This document shows, one piece after another, positions 45,642 to 55,371 of a DNA stretch of 64,000 nucleotides. The translations under genes were made by a program, and so were the position numbers. The notes below the pieces were generated by a model. It was not told the origin of the DNA and did no database searches. It saw only the letters and a list, made by a program, of their open reading frames with translations. This stretch comes from Methylobacterium sp. W2 (GTDB taxonomy: Bacteria > Pseudomonadota > Alphaproteobacteria > Rhizobiales > Beijerinckiaceae): the NCBI RefSeq assembly GCF_020662345.1, contig NZ_VMOA01000018.1, positions 1-64,000 on the forward strand. Reading direction: 5' to 3'. Numbering within the stretch: the first letter of the stretch is position 1; each line of letters starts with the position of its first letter.

Positions 45642-46727
45642 ATGGATGCCGCCAACGAAGCGGGTCAGGCGAAAGCCGATTCGGCCAAAGGTTCGGCTCA
45701 GGTGGGGACGGGGGGCGGTGACGCCCCGGCGCATGCTCCCGCACCGAACACGCCCCAGTTCACCCGGGAGGAAGACCTCCACGCCTATCACGAAATGCTG
45801 CTGATCCGGCGTTTCGAGGAGAAGGCGGGCCAGCTCTACGGCATGGGCCTGATCGGCGGATTCTGCCACCTCTATATCGGCCAGGAAGCGGTCGTCATCG
45901 GCATGCAGATGGCCTCGGTCGAGGGCGACCAGACCATCACCGGATACCGCGACCACGGCCACATGCTCGCCTGCGGCATGGACCCGAAGGGCGTGATGGC
46001 CGAGCTGACCGGCCGGCGCGGCGGGTATTCCCGCGGCAAGGGCGGCTCGATGCACATGTTCTCCAAGGAAAAGCAGTTCTTCGGCGGCCACGGCATCGTC
46101 GGCGCGCAGGTCTCGCTTGGAACCGGCCTCGGTTTCGCTGACGCCTACAAGCAGAACGGCAAGGTTAGCCTGACCTATATGGGTGACGGCGCGGCCAACC
46201 AGGGCCAGGTCTACGAGAGCTTCAACATGGCTCAGCTGTGGAAGCTGCCCGTGGTCTACGTGATCGAGAACAATCGCTACGCCATGGGCACGTCGGTGGC
46301 CCGCGCCTCGGCGCAGACCGACTTCTCCAAGCGCGGCGTCTCCTTCGGCATCCCCGGCGAGCAGGTGGACGGCATGGACGTCCGCACCGTCCGCGAGGCG
46401 GCGAGCCGCGCGGTAGAGCATGCCCGCTCCGGCCAGGGCCCCTACATCCTCGAGATGCAGACCTACCGCTATCGCGGCCACTCGATGTCCGATCCGGCGA
46501 AATACCGGACCAAGGACGAAGTCTCCAAGATGCGCGACGAGCACGACCCGATCGAGATGGTGCGCAAGCGCCTGATCGAGATGCACGGTGTGCCGGAAGC
46601 CGACCTCAAGGCCACCGACGCCAAGGTCCGCGAGACCGTCAACGACGCGGCCGAGTTCGCCACGCACGATCCCGAGCCGGATCCGTCCGAACTCTGGACC
46701 GACATCCTGCTGGAAGCCCGCGCTTAA
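45642..46727 (+). CDS. pdhA: Pyruvate dehydrogenase E1 component, alpha subunit
   Basis: A 361-residue thiamine diphosphate enzyme subunit. The ThDP motif begins MGDGAANQGQVYESFNMAQ and ends IENN; the phosphorylation-loop region is YRYRGHSMSDPAKYRTKDE. With PdhB it decarboxylates pyruvate and passes the acetyl group to the lipoyl arm of PdhC. The Ala/Pro-rich N-terminal ~40 residues are a flexible extension. First gene of the pdh operon, in the E1alpha-E1beta-E2-E3 order of alphaproteobacteria. Confidence 0.95.
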   Translation: MDAANEAGQAKADSAKGSAQVGTGGGDAPAHAPAPNTPQFTREEDLHAYHEMLLIRRFEEKAGQLYGMGLIGGFCHLYIGQEAVVIGMQMASVEGDQTITGYRDHGHMLACGMDPKGVMAELTGRRGGYSRGKGGSMHMFSKEKQFFGGHGIVGAQVSLGTGLGFADAYKQNGKVSLTYMGDGAANQGQVYESFNMAQLWKLPVVYVIENNRYAMGTSVARASAQTDFSKRGVSFGIPGEQVDGMDVRTVREAASRAVEHARSGQGPYILEMQTYRYRGHSMSDPAKYRTKDEVSKMRDEHDPIEMVRKRLIEMHGVPEADLKATDAKVRETVNDAAEFATHDPEPDPSELWTDILLEARA

Positions 46728-46762
46728 GGCCGACCTCGCGACGCTCCCCCCATCCGGGACAT

Positions 46763-46788
46763 CTCCCGTGCCATGACGGCACGGGGAG
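46763..46788 (+). other. Hairpin between pdhA and pdhB
   Basis: CTCCCGTGCC and GGCACGGGGAG form a stem of about 10 bp in the 136-base pdhA-pdhB gap. There is no T-run, so it is more likely an mRNA-processing or stabilising structure than a terminator. Confidence 0.4.
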
Positions 46789-46863
46789 AGCCGCAGCGAG
46801 GGACCGAGAAGCCGCCGCTTCCTCTCCAGAAGGCCGCCCGCCAACCTACGGATCAGAAACCTC

Positions 46864-48309
46864 ATGGCGACCGACATCCTCATGCCCGCGCTGTCTCCGA
46901 CGATGGAGGAAGGCAAGCTCGCCAAGTGGCTCAAGAAGGAGGGCGACCCGGTCAAATCCGGCGATGTCCTCGCCGAGATCGAGACCGACAAGGCGACGAT
47001 GGAGGTCGAGGCCATCGACGAGGGCATCCTCGCCAAGATCCTCATCGAGGAAGGCACAGAGGGCGTGAAGGTCAACACGCCGATCGCCATCATCGCCGGT
47101 GAGGGCGAGGACGTGGCCGCGGCGGCGGCGGGTGGCGGTTCGAAGCCGGACGCTTCGGCCCCGTCGCAATCGGCCCCCACCCCGACGATGCAGGCCGAGG
47201 GCCAGGCCTCGGCACCGGCCGCCACGGCGAAGTCCGGCGACGACAAGGCGAACGCGCCGGCGGCTCCGGCCGTGATCACCAACAAGTCGCCCGCGCCGGT
47301 GATGGACGAGTTCCCCGCCGGCACCGAGATGGTGACCATGACCGTGCGCGAGTCGCTCCGCGACGCCATGGCCGAGGAGATGCGCCGCGAGGATTCCGTC
47401 TTCGTGATGGGCGAGGAAGTCGCCGAGTACCAGGGCGCCTACAAGGTGACGCAGGGGCTGCTGCAGGAATTCGGCGCCCGCCGCGTGGTCGACACGCCGA
47501 TCACCGAGCACGGCTTTGCCGGCATCGCGGCCGGCGCCGCTTTCACCGGCCTGCGCCCCATCGTCGAATTCATGACCTTCAACTTCGCCATGCAGGCGAT
47601 CGACCACATCATCAACTCGGCGGCCAAGACCCTCTACATGTCCGGCGGCCAGCTCGGCTGTCCCATCGTGTTCCGCGGCCCCAACGGTGCCGCCGCCCGC
47701 GTCGGCGCCCAGCACAGCCACGATTACTCGGCCTGGTACTCCAACGTACCCGGCCTCAAGGTCATCGCCCCCTACACGGCCTCCGACGCTAAGGGCCTGC
47801 TCAAGGCCGCGATCCGCGACCCGAACCCGGTGATCTTCCTCGAGAACGAGATCCTCTACGGCCAGACCTTCCCGGTGCCGAAGCTCGACGATTTTGTGCT
47901 CCCCATCGGCAAGGCGCGCATCCACCGCACCGGCAAGGACGTGACCATCGTCTCCTTCTCCATCGGCATGACCTACGCGCTGAAGGCGGCGCAGGCGCTC
48001 GCCGAAGAGGGCATCGAGGCGGAGGTCATCGACCTGCGCACGCTCCGTCCGATGGATACCGACACGATCGTGGAATCGGTGAAGAAGACCGGCCGTTGCG
48101 TCACGGTGGAAGAGGGCTTCCCGCAATCGGGCATCGGCGCCGAGATCATCGCCCGCCTGATGGCCGATGCCTTCGACTTCCTCGACGCCCCCGTCCTGCG
48201 GGTCACCGGCAAGGACGTGCCGATGCCCTACGCCGCCAATCTCGAGAAACTGGCCCTGCCGAACGTCGCCGAGGTGATCCAGGCGGTGAAGGCGGTCTGC
48301 TATCGGTGA
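46864..48309 (+). CDS. pdhB: Pyruvate dehydrogenase E1 beta subunit with N-terminal lipoyl domain
   Basis: A 481-residue protein. Residues 1-80 are a lipoyl domain with the lipoylated Lys43 ([13 protein letters not shown]), a fusion found in alphaproteobacterial PdhB but not in other E1beta subunits. An Ala/Pro-rich linker (~81-150) leads to the transketolase-like beta subunit ([40 protein letters not shown]). A 59-base stretch of its lipoyl region is identical to that of pdhC. Confidence 0.95.
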   Translation: MATDILMPALSPTMEEGKLAKWLKKEGDPVKSGDVLAEIETDKATMEVEAIDEGILAKILIEEGTEGVKVNTPIAIIAGEGEDVAAAAAGGGSKPDASAPSQSAPTPTMQAEGQASAPAATAKSGDDKANAPAAPAVITNKSPAPVMDEFPAGTEMVTMTVRESLRDAMAEEMRREDSVFVMGEEVAEYQGAYKVTQGLLQEFGARRVVDTPITEHGFAGIAAGAAFTGLRPIVEFMTFNFAMQAIDHIINSAAKTLYMSGGQLGCPIVFRGPNGAAARVGAQHSHDYSAWYSNVPGLKVIAPYTASDAKGLLKAAIRDPNPVIFLENEILYGQTFPVPKLDDFVLPIGKARIHRTGKDVTIVSFSIGMTYALKAAQALAEEGIEAEVIDLRTLRPMDTDTIVESVKKTGRCVTVEEGFPQSGIGAEIIARLMADAFDFLDAPVLRVTGKDVPMPYAANLEKLALPNVAEVIQAVKAVCYR

Positions 48310-48349
48310 GCCGGTGGCGATCGCGGACCGACCATCGTCCTAGCCAGGG

Positions 48350-48463
48350 CCTCATCCTGAGGTGCCCGCGCCCGCGGGCCTCGAAGGAGGGCTCCAGTTT
48401 CAGCAGTTCGAACGGGAGGGCTCCTTCGAGGCCTCCGCTCCGCTCCGGCACCTCGGGATGAGG
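48350..48463. repeat. Family B palindromic repeat between pdhB and the DUF5076 gene
   Basis: CCTCATCCTGAGGTGCCCGC at the left and GGCACCTCGGGATGAGG at the right are the outer inverted arms; CCTCGAAGGAGGGCTCC and GGGAGGGCTCCTTCGAGG are the inner pair. The same architecture recurs at 62061-62168. It lies within the pdh operon and may affect mRNA ends. Confidence 0.8.
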
Positions 48464-48501
48464 TCTCGGATCGGAGTACGGGCTCGGAGGAGTTGAGCAC
48501 C

Positions 48502-48792
48502 ATGACCGACAAGTTCCAGGAACTCTCCGCTCCCCCCGACGCCCTGAACAATGGCGGCATCGAAGTCGTGCGCGCCAGCGTCGTGGACGGCGCGGTGAGC
48601 GTGGCCCTGCGCCGCTCCTTCGACGATCCCTATACCTGGGGCCGCCTTCTCATCGACCTCGCTCGCCAGGCCGCGCGGGTCTACGCGCTGGAGACCGAGA
48701 TGTCGGAGGAGGAGGCGCTCGAGCGCATCCGCGCCGGCCTCGACTCCGAAAGCTTCGACCCGGACATGCCGCCCGGCGGCACCCTGAACTGA
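48502..48792 (+). CDS. DUF5076 protein in the pdh operon
   Basis: A ~96-residue protein of the DUF5076 family (EVVRASVVDGAVSVALRRSF, DDPYTWGRLLIDLARQAARV). No enzymatic motif is visible; a small alpha-beta protein is likely. Its place between pdhB and pdhC, common to related species, suggests a role in assembly or control of pyruvate dehydrogenase, but this is inference. A TTG at 48493 could extend it by three residues. Confidence 0.75.
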   Translation: MTDKFQELSAPPDALNNGGIEVVRASVVDGAVSVALRRSFDDPYTWGRLLIDLARQAARVYALETEMSEEEALERIRAGLDSESFDPDMPPGGTLN

Positions 48793-48836
48793 CCGCCCCG
48801 CCCACGCCCATCCGCTGACGATCAGGATTCACACCG

Positions 48837-50276
48837 ATGCCCATCAACGTCCTGATGCCCGCCCTGTCGCCGACGATGGAGAAGGGCAACCTTGCCAAAT
48901 GGCTGAAGAAGGAGGGCGACGCGGTCAAATCCGGCGACGTCCTCGCCGAGATCGAGACCGACAAGGCGACGATGGAGGTCGAGGCCATCGACGAGGGTAT
49001 CCTGGCCAAGATCATCGTGGCCGAGGGCACCGCCGACGTGCCGGTGAACGACCTCATCGCCATCATCGCCTCCGAGGGCGAGGACCCGAAGACCGTCGGG
49101 GCCGCGGGCGATGGCGGCGCGAAGGCGGAGGCCCCGAAAGCCGACGCTCCCAAGGCTGACGCTCCCAAGGCCGAGCCTCCGAAGAGCGACACGCCCGCCC
49201 TGAACACCACCCCCGGCGACGGCCACAAATCCTACGCGCGGGTGAACGAGGCGCCGGACGGTGCCCAGCCGGATGGTGCGGCCGCACCCCAGGCCGGGCA
49301 GGGCGGCCGCATCGTCGCCTCGCCCCTGGCGCGCCGCATCGCCAAGCTCGAAGGCATCGACCTCTCCGCCGTCTCCGGATCCGGTCCGCATGGCCGCGTG
49401 ATCGAGCGCGACGTCCGCGCCGCCATCGCCAGCGGCTCGGCCAAGGCCGGCGCACCGAAGGCGGCGGCCCCCGCCTCCGCACCGGCGGCCGCTCCGGCTC
49501 CCGCAACACCCGCACCGAAGGCCGCCGCCCAGGGCCTCACCACCGATCAGGTGCGCGGCTTCTACCAGAAGGGCACGTTCGAGGAGGTTCCCCTCGACGG
49601 CATGCGCAAGACCATCGCCAAGCGCCTCACCGAGGCGATGCAGGTGGCGCCGCACTTCTACCTCACCGTCGATTGCGAGCTCGACGCGCTGATGGCCCTG
49701 CGCGAACAGCTCAACAAGAGCGCCGGCACCACCAAGGACGGCAAGCCGCTGTTCAAGCTCTCGGTGAACGACTTCGTCATCAAGGCCATGGGCCTCGCGC
49801 TGATGCGGGTGCCGGCCGCCAACGCGGTCTGGGCCGAGGACCGGATCCTGCGCTTCAACAATGCAGAGGTCGGCGTGGCCGTCGCCATCGACGGCGGGCT
49901 GTTCACCCCGGTGATCCGCAAGGCCGACCAGAAGACGCTCTCCACCATCTCGAACGAGATGAAGGATTTCGCCGGCCGGGCGCGGGCCAAAAAGCTGAAG
50001 CCGGAGGAGTACCAGGGCGGCGTCACCTCGGTCTCGAATCTCGGCATGTTCGGCATCAAGCACTTCACGGCGGTGATCAATCCGCCGCAATCCTCGATCC
50101 TGGCGGTGGGCGCCGGCGAGAAGCGCGTGGTGGTGAAGGACGGCGCCCCGGCGGTGGTCCAGGTGATGACCGCCACCCTCTCCTGCGACCACCGCGTCCT
50201 CGACGGGGCGCTTGGCGCCGAACTAATCTCGGCCTTCAAGAGCCTGATCGAGCATCCGATGGGGATGCTGGTGTGA
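48837..50276 (+). CDS. pdhC: Pyruvate dehydrogenase E2, dihydrolipoyllysine acetyltransferase
   Basis: A 479-residue E2 with lipoyl domain (Lys43), an Ala/Pro/Lys linker with repeats of APKADAPKA, a peripheral-subunit-binding domain ([32 protein letters not shown]) and the catalytic domain ending [16 protein letters not shown], where His and Asp perform acetyl transfer to CoA. It forms the core of the complex. Its stop overlaps the GTG start of a lipoprotein-like gene. Confidence 0.95.
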   Translation: MPINVLMPALSPTMEKGNLAKWLKKEGDAVKSGDVLAEIETDKATMEVEAIDEGILAKIIVAEGTADVPVNDLIAIIASEGEDPKTVGAAGDGGAKAEAPKADAPKADAPKAEPPKSDTPALNTTPGDGHKSYARVNEAPDGAQPDGAAAPQAGQGGRIVASPLARRIAKLEGIDLSAVSGSGPHGRVIERDVRAAIASGSAKAGAPKAAAPASAPAAAPAPATPAPKAAAQGLTTDQVRGFYQKGTFEEVPLDGMRKTIAKRLTEAMQVAPHFYLTVDCELDALMALREQLNKSAGTTKDGKPLFKLSVNDFVIKAMGLALMRVPAANAVWAEDRILRFNNAEVGVAVAIDGGLFTPVIRKADQKTLSTISNEMKDFAGRARAKKLKPEEYQGGVTSVSNLGMFGIKHFTAVINPPQSSILAVGAGEKRVVVKDGAPAVVQVMTATLSCDHRVLDGALGAELISAFKSLIEHPMGMLV

Positions 50277-50845
50277 TCCGGCCGACATTCCAGCTCATCT
50301 CGGCCTTGCTCGTCGGTCTCGGACTTACTGCCTGCGTCTCGGGCGAAGATCGGGCGGCGAACGAGGCGAAGGTTCTCTCCGCTAGAGAAGATGCCGGACT
50401 CCGTCCGGAGCGAAAGCGGATGAGCGTCGATGAGGCAAAGGCCGCATTCGTCGGCATGACGAGGAACGTCAAGGCTTTTCAGTTCGGCTCGCAGATCACC
50501 TACATCGCCCCCAACGGCTCCGTTTATCTTTGGTTTCCCGGCAACCCCGTGGTTCTTGAAGGCAAATGGAGCTTCAAGGAAACAGGAGGCTTCCGTCCCT
50601 ACGCCGGCAAGCCAGTGAGCGAGACCAGCCTCTGCTTCGACTACGGTCCGAGAACTGTTAATGCGTGGTCGCGCCAGCGCGGCGGGGTGGAATGTATTTC
50701 TTCAGACACTCTCGCGTTTGCGACATTCGAAAGTGAAAGCGGCGACATCTTTGGGTTAGCCGGCAGGACTCAAGTACCGTTCGTCTTACCTCGTGAGAAG
50801 GTCTCTCTGGCCGACCTTCGCAAGCGCGTTGGTCCCCGGAGCTAG
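50273..50845 (+). CDS. Lipoprotein-like protein inserted between pdhC and lpd
   Basis: A 190-residue protein starting at GTG with GTGA overlap on the pdhC stop. The N-terminus has a lipobox ([10 protein letters not shown]), so it is likely a lipoprotein anchored at Cys ~21. The mature part contains [16 protein letters not shown] and [20 protein letters not shown], reminiscent of small secreted proteins with DUF995/SH3-like folds, but I cannot assign a family. Its GC content is lower than that of the pdh genes, hinting at later insertion into the operon. Confidence 0.65.
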   Translation: MIRPTFQLISALLVGLGLTACVSGEDRAANEAKVLSAREDAGLRPERKRMSVDEAKAAFVGMTRNVKAFQFGSQITYIAPNGSVYLWFPGNPVVLEGKWSFKETGGFRPYAGKPVSETSLCFDYGPRTVNAWSRQRGGVECISSDTLAFATFESESGDIFGLAGRTQVPFVLPREKVSLADLRKRVGPRS

Positions 50846-50922
50846 GGATCCCGACCGCAGCGAGACTAACCCCATCCCCGACCCTCCTCGCAGGGACAGA
50901 GGGAAGTAGGAGCGCGCCCGCC

Positions 50923-52362
50923 ATGTCCAACACCTACGACATCCTCGTCATCGGCGCCGGCCCCGGGGGCTACGTCGCCGCGATCCGGGCGGCGCAGCTC
51001 GGGTTCAAGACCGCGGTGGTGGACCGCGAGCATCTCGGCGGCATCTGCCTGAACTGGGGCTGCATCCCGACGAAGGCGCTGCTGCGCTCCGCCGAGATCT
51101 ACCATTACATGCAGCACGCCTCGGATTACGGCCTCTCGGCCGAGAAGGTCGGATTCGACACCGCCGCCATCGTCAAGCGCTCGCGCGGGGTCTCGACCCG
51201 GCTCAACGGCGGCGTCGGCATGCTTCTGAAGAAGAACAAGGTCGACGTGATCTGGGGCGAGGCCACCATTGAGGCCGCAGCCAAGGGCAACGAGCCCGGC
51301 ACGGTCACGGTGAAGGAGACGAGCCGCGCGCCTGCGCCGAAGGGGGCGCTCGCCGCCGGCTCCTATTCGGCCAAGCACATCATCGTCGCCACCGGCGCCC
51401 GTCCCCGCGCGATCCCCGGCATCGAGCCGGACAAGAAGCAAATCTGGACCTATTACGAGGCCATGGTGCCGGAGACGATGCCGAAAAGCCTGCTCGTGAT
51501 GGGCTCGGGCGCCATCGGCATCGAGTTCGCCTCGTTCTACCGCACCATGGGGGCCGAGGTGACGGTGATCGAATTGCTGCCGCAGATCCTGCCGGTGGAG
51601 GATGCCGAGATCGCCGGCCTCGCCCGCAAGCGCTTCGAGAAGCAGGGCATCAAGATTCTCACCGGCGCCAAGGTGACGAAGGTGGAGAAGGCGGCCGATT
51701 CCGTCACCGCCACCATCGAGACCACGGACGGCAAGAGCCAGCAGTTGACGGCGGAGAAGCTGATCTCGGCGGTGGGCGTCGTCGGCAACATCGAGAATCT
51801 CGGCCTCGAAAAGCTCGGCATCGGCATCGAGCGCGGCATCGTCGTCACCGACGGCCTCGGTCGCACCAACGTGCCTGGCGTCTACGCCATCGGCGACGTC
51901 GCCGGACCGCCGATGCTCGCCCACAAGGCCGAGCACGAGGGCGTGCTCTGCGTCGAGACGATCAAGGGGCTGCACACCCACGCCATGGACAAGGCCAAGA
52001 TCCCCGGCTGCACCTATTGCCAGCCGCAGATCGCCAGCGTCGGCCTCACCGAGGCCAAGGCCAAGGAGCAGGGTTTCTCCGTGAAGGTCGGCCGCTTCCC
52101 CTTCGCCGGCAACGGCAAGGCCATCGCGCTCGGCGAGCCGGACGGCCTGGTGAAGACGGTGTTCGACGCCAAGACCGGCCAGCTGCTCGGCGCCCACATG
52201 GTGGGGGCGGAAGTCACCGAGCTGATCCAGGGCTACGTCGTCGCCATGAACCTGGAGACGACGGAAGAAGACCTGATGCACACGGTCTTCCCGCATCCGA
52301 CCCTGAGCGAGATGATGCACGAGAGCGTGCTCGACGCCTACGGCAAGGTGATCCACAGCTGA
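50923..52362 (+). CDS. lpd: Dihydrolipoyl dehydrogenase (E3)
   Basis: A 479-residue flavoprotein disulfide reductase: FAD loop VIGAGPGGYVAAIRAAQLG, redox disulfide GGICLNWGCIPTK, NAD loop VMGSGAIGIEFASFYRTMG, second FAD site VYAIGDVAGPPMLAHKAEHE and the His-Glu pair near HPTLSEMMHE. It re-oxidises dihydrolipoyl arms with NAD+. Position as last gene of the operon fits the E3 of pyruvate dehydrogenase, though it may serve other complexes too. Confidence 0.95.
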   Translation: MSNTYDILVIGAGPGGYVAAIRAAQLGFKTAVVDREHLGGICLNWGCIPTKALLRSAEIYHYMQHASDYGLSAEKVGFDTAAIVKRSRGVSTRLNGGVGMLLKKNKVDVIWGEATIEAAAKGNEPGTVTVKETSRAPAPKGALAAGSYSAKHIIVATGARPRAIPGIEPDKKQIWTYYEAMVPETMPKSLLVMGSGAIGIEFASFYRTMGAEVTVIELLPQILPVEDAEIAGLARKRFEKQGIKILTGAKVTKVEKAADSVTATIETTDGKSQQLTAEKLISAVGVVGNIENLGLEKLGIGIERGIVVTDGLGRTNVPGVYAIGDVAGPPMLAHKAEHEGVLCVETIKGLHTHAMDKAKIPGCTYCQPQIASVGLTEAKAKEQGFSVKVGRFPFAGNGKAIALGEPDGLVKTVFDAKTGQLLGAHMVGAEVTELIQGYVVAMNLETTEEDLMHTVFPHPTLSEMMHESVLDAYGKVIHS

Positions 52363-52382
52363 TCCCGAGCGACGGTCGTCCT

Positions 52383-52454
52383 CGGCGCGTTCGGCGGCCC
52401 CCGCCGCCGCGCGGTCGCGCGGGCAGACGACGATGAGGTCTCGTCCTCGTCGTC
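52383..52454. repeat. Family C repeat after lpd
   Basis: Second copy of the element at 32737-32810, beginning 21 bases after the lpd stop. The GC-palindromic core GCCGCGCGGTCGCGCGGGC is the same; the following hairpin (GACGACGATGAGG with CCTCGTCGTC) differs in a paired position, keeping the stem. Likely a 3'-end structure of the pdh transcript. Confidence 0.75.
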
Positions 52455-52574
52455 CGGTACGAGCGCGAACTCCCATCGCGTGGATGTCCACAGCCTTCTC
52501 GCGACCCCGTTAAGGATCCGTTAACCCTCCCGGCGTGTTCTGTCTTCGTTCTCAACGCGAGTCGGAGACGGGCC

Positions 52575-52808
52575 ATGCCGAAGACGCTGACCAAGATCAG
52601 AAACGAGGGTGAGGCGGCGCCGGGCGTTCACTGCCCGGTGGAGGAGATCGCCCAGGCCTATCTCACCAGCACGGCGGGGGATGCGGAGATCGCGCTCCGT
52701 TGCGCCATCACCGACGCCCTGTCCGACCTGATGCAGGCCGAGCGCCGCGCCCGCGAGACCAGCCGCCTGATCTCGCGAGGCTATGTCCGCGCCGCCATGC
52801 GGGGCTGA
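52575..52808 (+). CDS. Small hypothetical protein
   Basis: A 77-residue, mainly helical protein (EEIAQAYLTSTAGDAEIALR, ALSDLMQAERRARETSRLIS) with no domain I can name. An ATG with upstream AGTCGGAGACGG spacing is plausible. It lies between lpd and an L,D-transpeptidase gene on the same strand. Confidence 0.6.
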   Translation: MPKTLTKIRNEGEAAPGVHCPVEEIAQAYLTSTAGDAEIALRCAITDALSDLMQAERRARETSRLISRGYVRAAMRG

Positions 52809-52887
52809 GACGAGGTCTAAGCAGACCACATCGCTTGAAGCGCGACCGTTCCAGGGCATGTACCCTCGCATCACAACAAGGACGATC

Positions 52888-53526
52888 ATGCGCCGCCGTC
52901 TCGCCACTGCCCTGCTGGGCCTCGCCCTGGCGGCGCCCCTGCATTCCGCTTCGGCCGAGATGCGCGTGACCATCGACAAGGATGCGCAGCGCATGAGCGT
53001 CGCGGTGGACGGCGCAACCCGGCATGTCTGGCCGGTCTCCACGGGGCTCGCCCGCTACGACACGCCGAACGGCGCCTACCGGCCGTTCCGGATGGAGAGG
53101 ACGTATCGGTCCCGCGAATGGGACAACGCGCCGATGCCGCACGCGATCTTCTTCACCCAGGCCGGCCACGCCATCCACGCCACCAACCAGACCCGCCATC
53201 TCGGCCGCCCGGCCTCGCATGGCTGTGTCCGCCTCTCACCACGCAATGCCGCGACGCTGTTCGCCCTGGTGAAGCAGCAGGGGATGGGCGGGACGCGCAT
53301 CACCGTGGAGGGCGGCCTCGCTGCGCCCGTCGCCGCCCTGCGCCGGCCTCGAACGGGACAGGTCGAACCACGTGGATACCGTGCGCGCGGGATCGTCGGC
53401 CAAAGCGCGCGAGACAGAGCGTGGGAGGAGGAAAGCTATGGCGTTTCGGTGAGTCGAACCTATCGCGATCCGTTCGACACGCGATACGGCTCTACGCCGG
53501 TGGTCGTTTATGATGAGGAACAGTAA
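52888..53526 (+). CDS. L,D-transpeptidase, YkuD-type
   Basis: A ~212-residue exported protein. The N-terminal signal is MRRRLATALLGLALAAPLHS, cut near ASA. The catalytic block has His and Cys in SHGCVRLSPRNAATLF, preceded by HAIFFTQAGHAIHATNQTRH. Such enzymes make 3-3 cross-links in peptidoglycan or attach proteins to it; the Rhizobiales carry many. The ATG at 52888 is preceded by AAGGA. The C-terminal ~60 residues are a low-complexity tail. Confidence 0.88.
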   Translation: MRRRLATALLGLALAAPLHSASAEMRVTIDKDAQRMSVAVDGATRHVWPVSTGLARYDTPNGAYRPFRMERTYRSREWDNAPMPHAIFFTQAGHAIHATNQTRHLGRPASHGCVRLSPRNAATLFALVKQQGMGGTRITVEGGLAAPVAALRRPRTGQVEPRGYRARGIVGQSARDRAWEEESYGVSVSRTYRDPFDTRYGSTPVVVYDEEQ

Positions 53527-53637
53527 GGATCACGCAGGTGGCGAGACGGGATCACGGAACTCTCGTGGCCGAAGTCACGCAAGACCATCGGGAAGTGCTC
53601 GTTTTGGACGGGCCGTTGTCTCTGCGGCAGGCCGCCG

Positions 53638-55113
53638 TCACGCTACCCGCATCGTCCGGGCCAGAAACGGTCCGAAGGCGGGCAGGTCCACCGTCCAGGC
53701 ATCGATCTTGACCGGCTGGGGCTCCATCCAGGCGACGTAATCGTGCCCCTTTGTGAGGCAGAGGCGCGCATAGTTGAAGCGTAGTTTGTAGGCCCCGTCC
53801 TTGATGGGAAGAATCTCGATGACCCGAGTTTTCGGGCGAGAGAAAATGAGATGGGCGAGGCCCGCACCGTGCGGCGAGGCGATGACCGACGCCTGGTGGG
53901 CGATGGCGATCTGGTGCCAGAGCGGGAGGGTGGAGAATTCGGCGATCTCGAATCCGTGGGCCTGCATCTCCCGCTCGACCTCGGCCTCGTTGGTGAGCGG
54001 GCGACGCTTCGCGTCCCGTCGGGTGATGTAGACCCGCTCCGGAAGCGTCACACCGTGAGCGCGCGCCATCGCGATCGCCCGCTCGGCCATCACCGCGAAG
54101 ACGCTGTCGAGATGCCGCCATCCGGCCATCCCCTCGAAACGCACGACCGGAACGAGAAGGCGTTCGACGAAGACCGGTCGGTCGACGCGATGGGTCGACG
54201 CACCGAGACCGATTATCTCGAGCGAGGTCTGCTCGAAGCCGGGATTGGCGCCGTTCAACAGAACCTTGAACGTGTCGTCCGCGATCAGCCCGCTGTCGCC
54301 GAGGAAGGCCAGGCGGGGAAGGTGATCGACCAGCCAGTGATAGATTCCGGCCGAGGGCCGATTGGACGACATGGCGATGCCGATCTGAGGGACGGCAGAT
54401 CGTTCGACCCACGGGATCGGTGATTTCCGCTGCCGGAGGATCCGGCCGTCCTCGGTCCAGACCTGACCGATCGCGCTCGTGAACACGTCGCGGAGTTCCA
54501 GAACCTCCGGCTGGACCTGAGCGACGATCACCTGTCGGAACGACCGGGCCTCCCGCCGTAAGGCGATGACATGATGAGGGGCGGTCGCGGACGATCGTTG
54601 AACCTTCACGCTGCCCGGCTGATCGATCGGGGGCTGGGGAGCGAACCGGAACTCCGTGGGCATCGGCTTCATGTCCGATCCGCCACGACTGACAGTCTTC
54701 ATCAGGTCGCCCAAGGCAGCCTGCAGATCCTCGTCCAGCGTGTTTCTGATGATGCTGTCGGCCGCGTCCAAGAGGCGATGATCGGCGTGCAGGAAGTCGT
54801 TATCGAGCAGGATCCGTCCCGCCAGACCAGTTTTGCGGTTCGCGACCAGTTCGCGGATGACGGCATACGCAACGGCCTCTCTGCCCGTCAGCGATGAGAC
54901 GTGGCGAGCGACATCATCGACGACGTCGTCCTGTCCGGTGGCGAGAGCACCGTCCAAGCGGTAGATGAGGAGTTGCGGCAGGGACAGGGTCAGGGCGGGG
55001 TCGTGTGTTCGAGCGACGACGTCGTGCCAGCGCCCCTGCTCGACATCGTCGCGACACAGCCTGAGGGTTTCCCGGGCAGATCGGACCACGGCCTTGTCTT
55101 TGGGCTTGGTCAT
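53638..55113 (-). CDS. Glycosyltransferase family 61 (DUF563) protein
   Basis: A 491-residue protein. An N-terminal helical part of ~170 residues precedes the GT61 core: NRPSAGIYHWLVDHLPRLAF, RVYITRRDAKRRPLTNEAEV and SVIASPHGAGLAHLIFSRPK are the conserved blocks. GT61 enzymes transfer sugars to polysaccharide or glycoprotein. No signal peptide. The Met at 55113 is chosen, 16 codons inside the open frame. It stands alone, so its target polymer is unknown. Confidence 0.8.
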   Translation of the reverse strand: MTKPKDKAVVRSARETLRLCRDDVEQGRWHDVVARTHDPALTLSLPQLLIYRLDGALATGQDDVVDDVARHVSSLTGREAVAYAVIRELVANRKTGLAGRILLDNDFLHADHRLLDAADSIIRNTLDEDLQAALGDLMKTVSRGGSDMKPMPTEFRFAPQPPIDQPGSVKVQRSSATAPHHVIALRREARSFRQVIVAQVQPEVLELRDVFTSAIGQVWTEDGRILRQRKSPIPWVERSAVPQIGIAMSSNRPSAGIYHWLVDHLPRLAFLGDSGLIADDTFKVLLNGANPGFEQTSLEIIGLGASTHRVDRPVFVERLLVPVVRFEGMAGWRHLDSVFAVMAERAIAMARAHGVTLPERVYITRRDAKRRPLTNEAEVEREMQAHGFEIAEFSTLPLWHQIAIAHQASVIASPHGAGLAHLIFSRPKTRVIEILPIKDGAYKLRFNYARLCLTKGHDYVAWMEPQPVKIDAWTVDLPAFGPFLARTMRVA

Positions 55114-55371
55114 GCTTTTACCGACAGGGGCACATCGGACCGGGGAAACCCGGTCCGGCACCGCACCGAGACCGCGCCCCCGGCGAATCTCTTCCGACTT
55201 TTACCCGCCGGCGCAAGTTCGTACGATCGACCGCCCAGGAAAACCTCGCACGATCTGCCGTAGGTGATTGCTCGTATTGCGAGATATCCAGCTCGAAAAA
55301 CGGTGGCCATGAGACGATTGGCGTCCGCTTCCGCAGAGACTGAACCAGTCGACCCGGAGATTGGCGTTCGA

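Noticed and set aside
46763..46788. Intrinsic terminator between pdhA and pdhB
   Set aside because: The stem is good but no T-run follows, and termination here would separate subunits that must be made in equal amounts.
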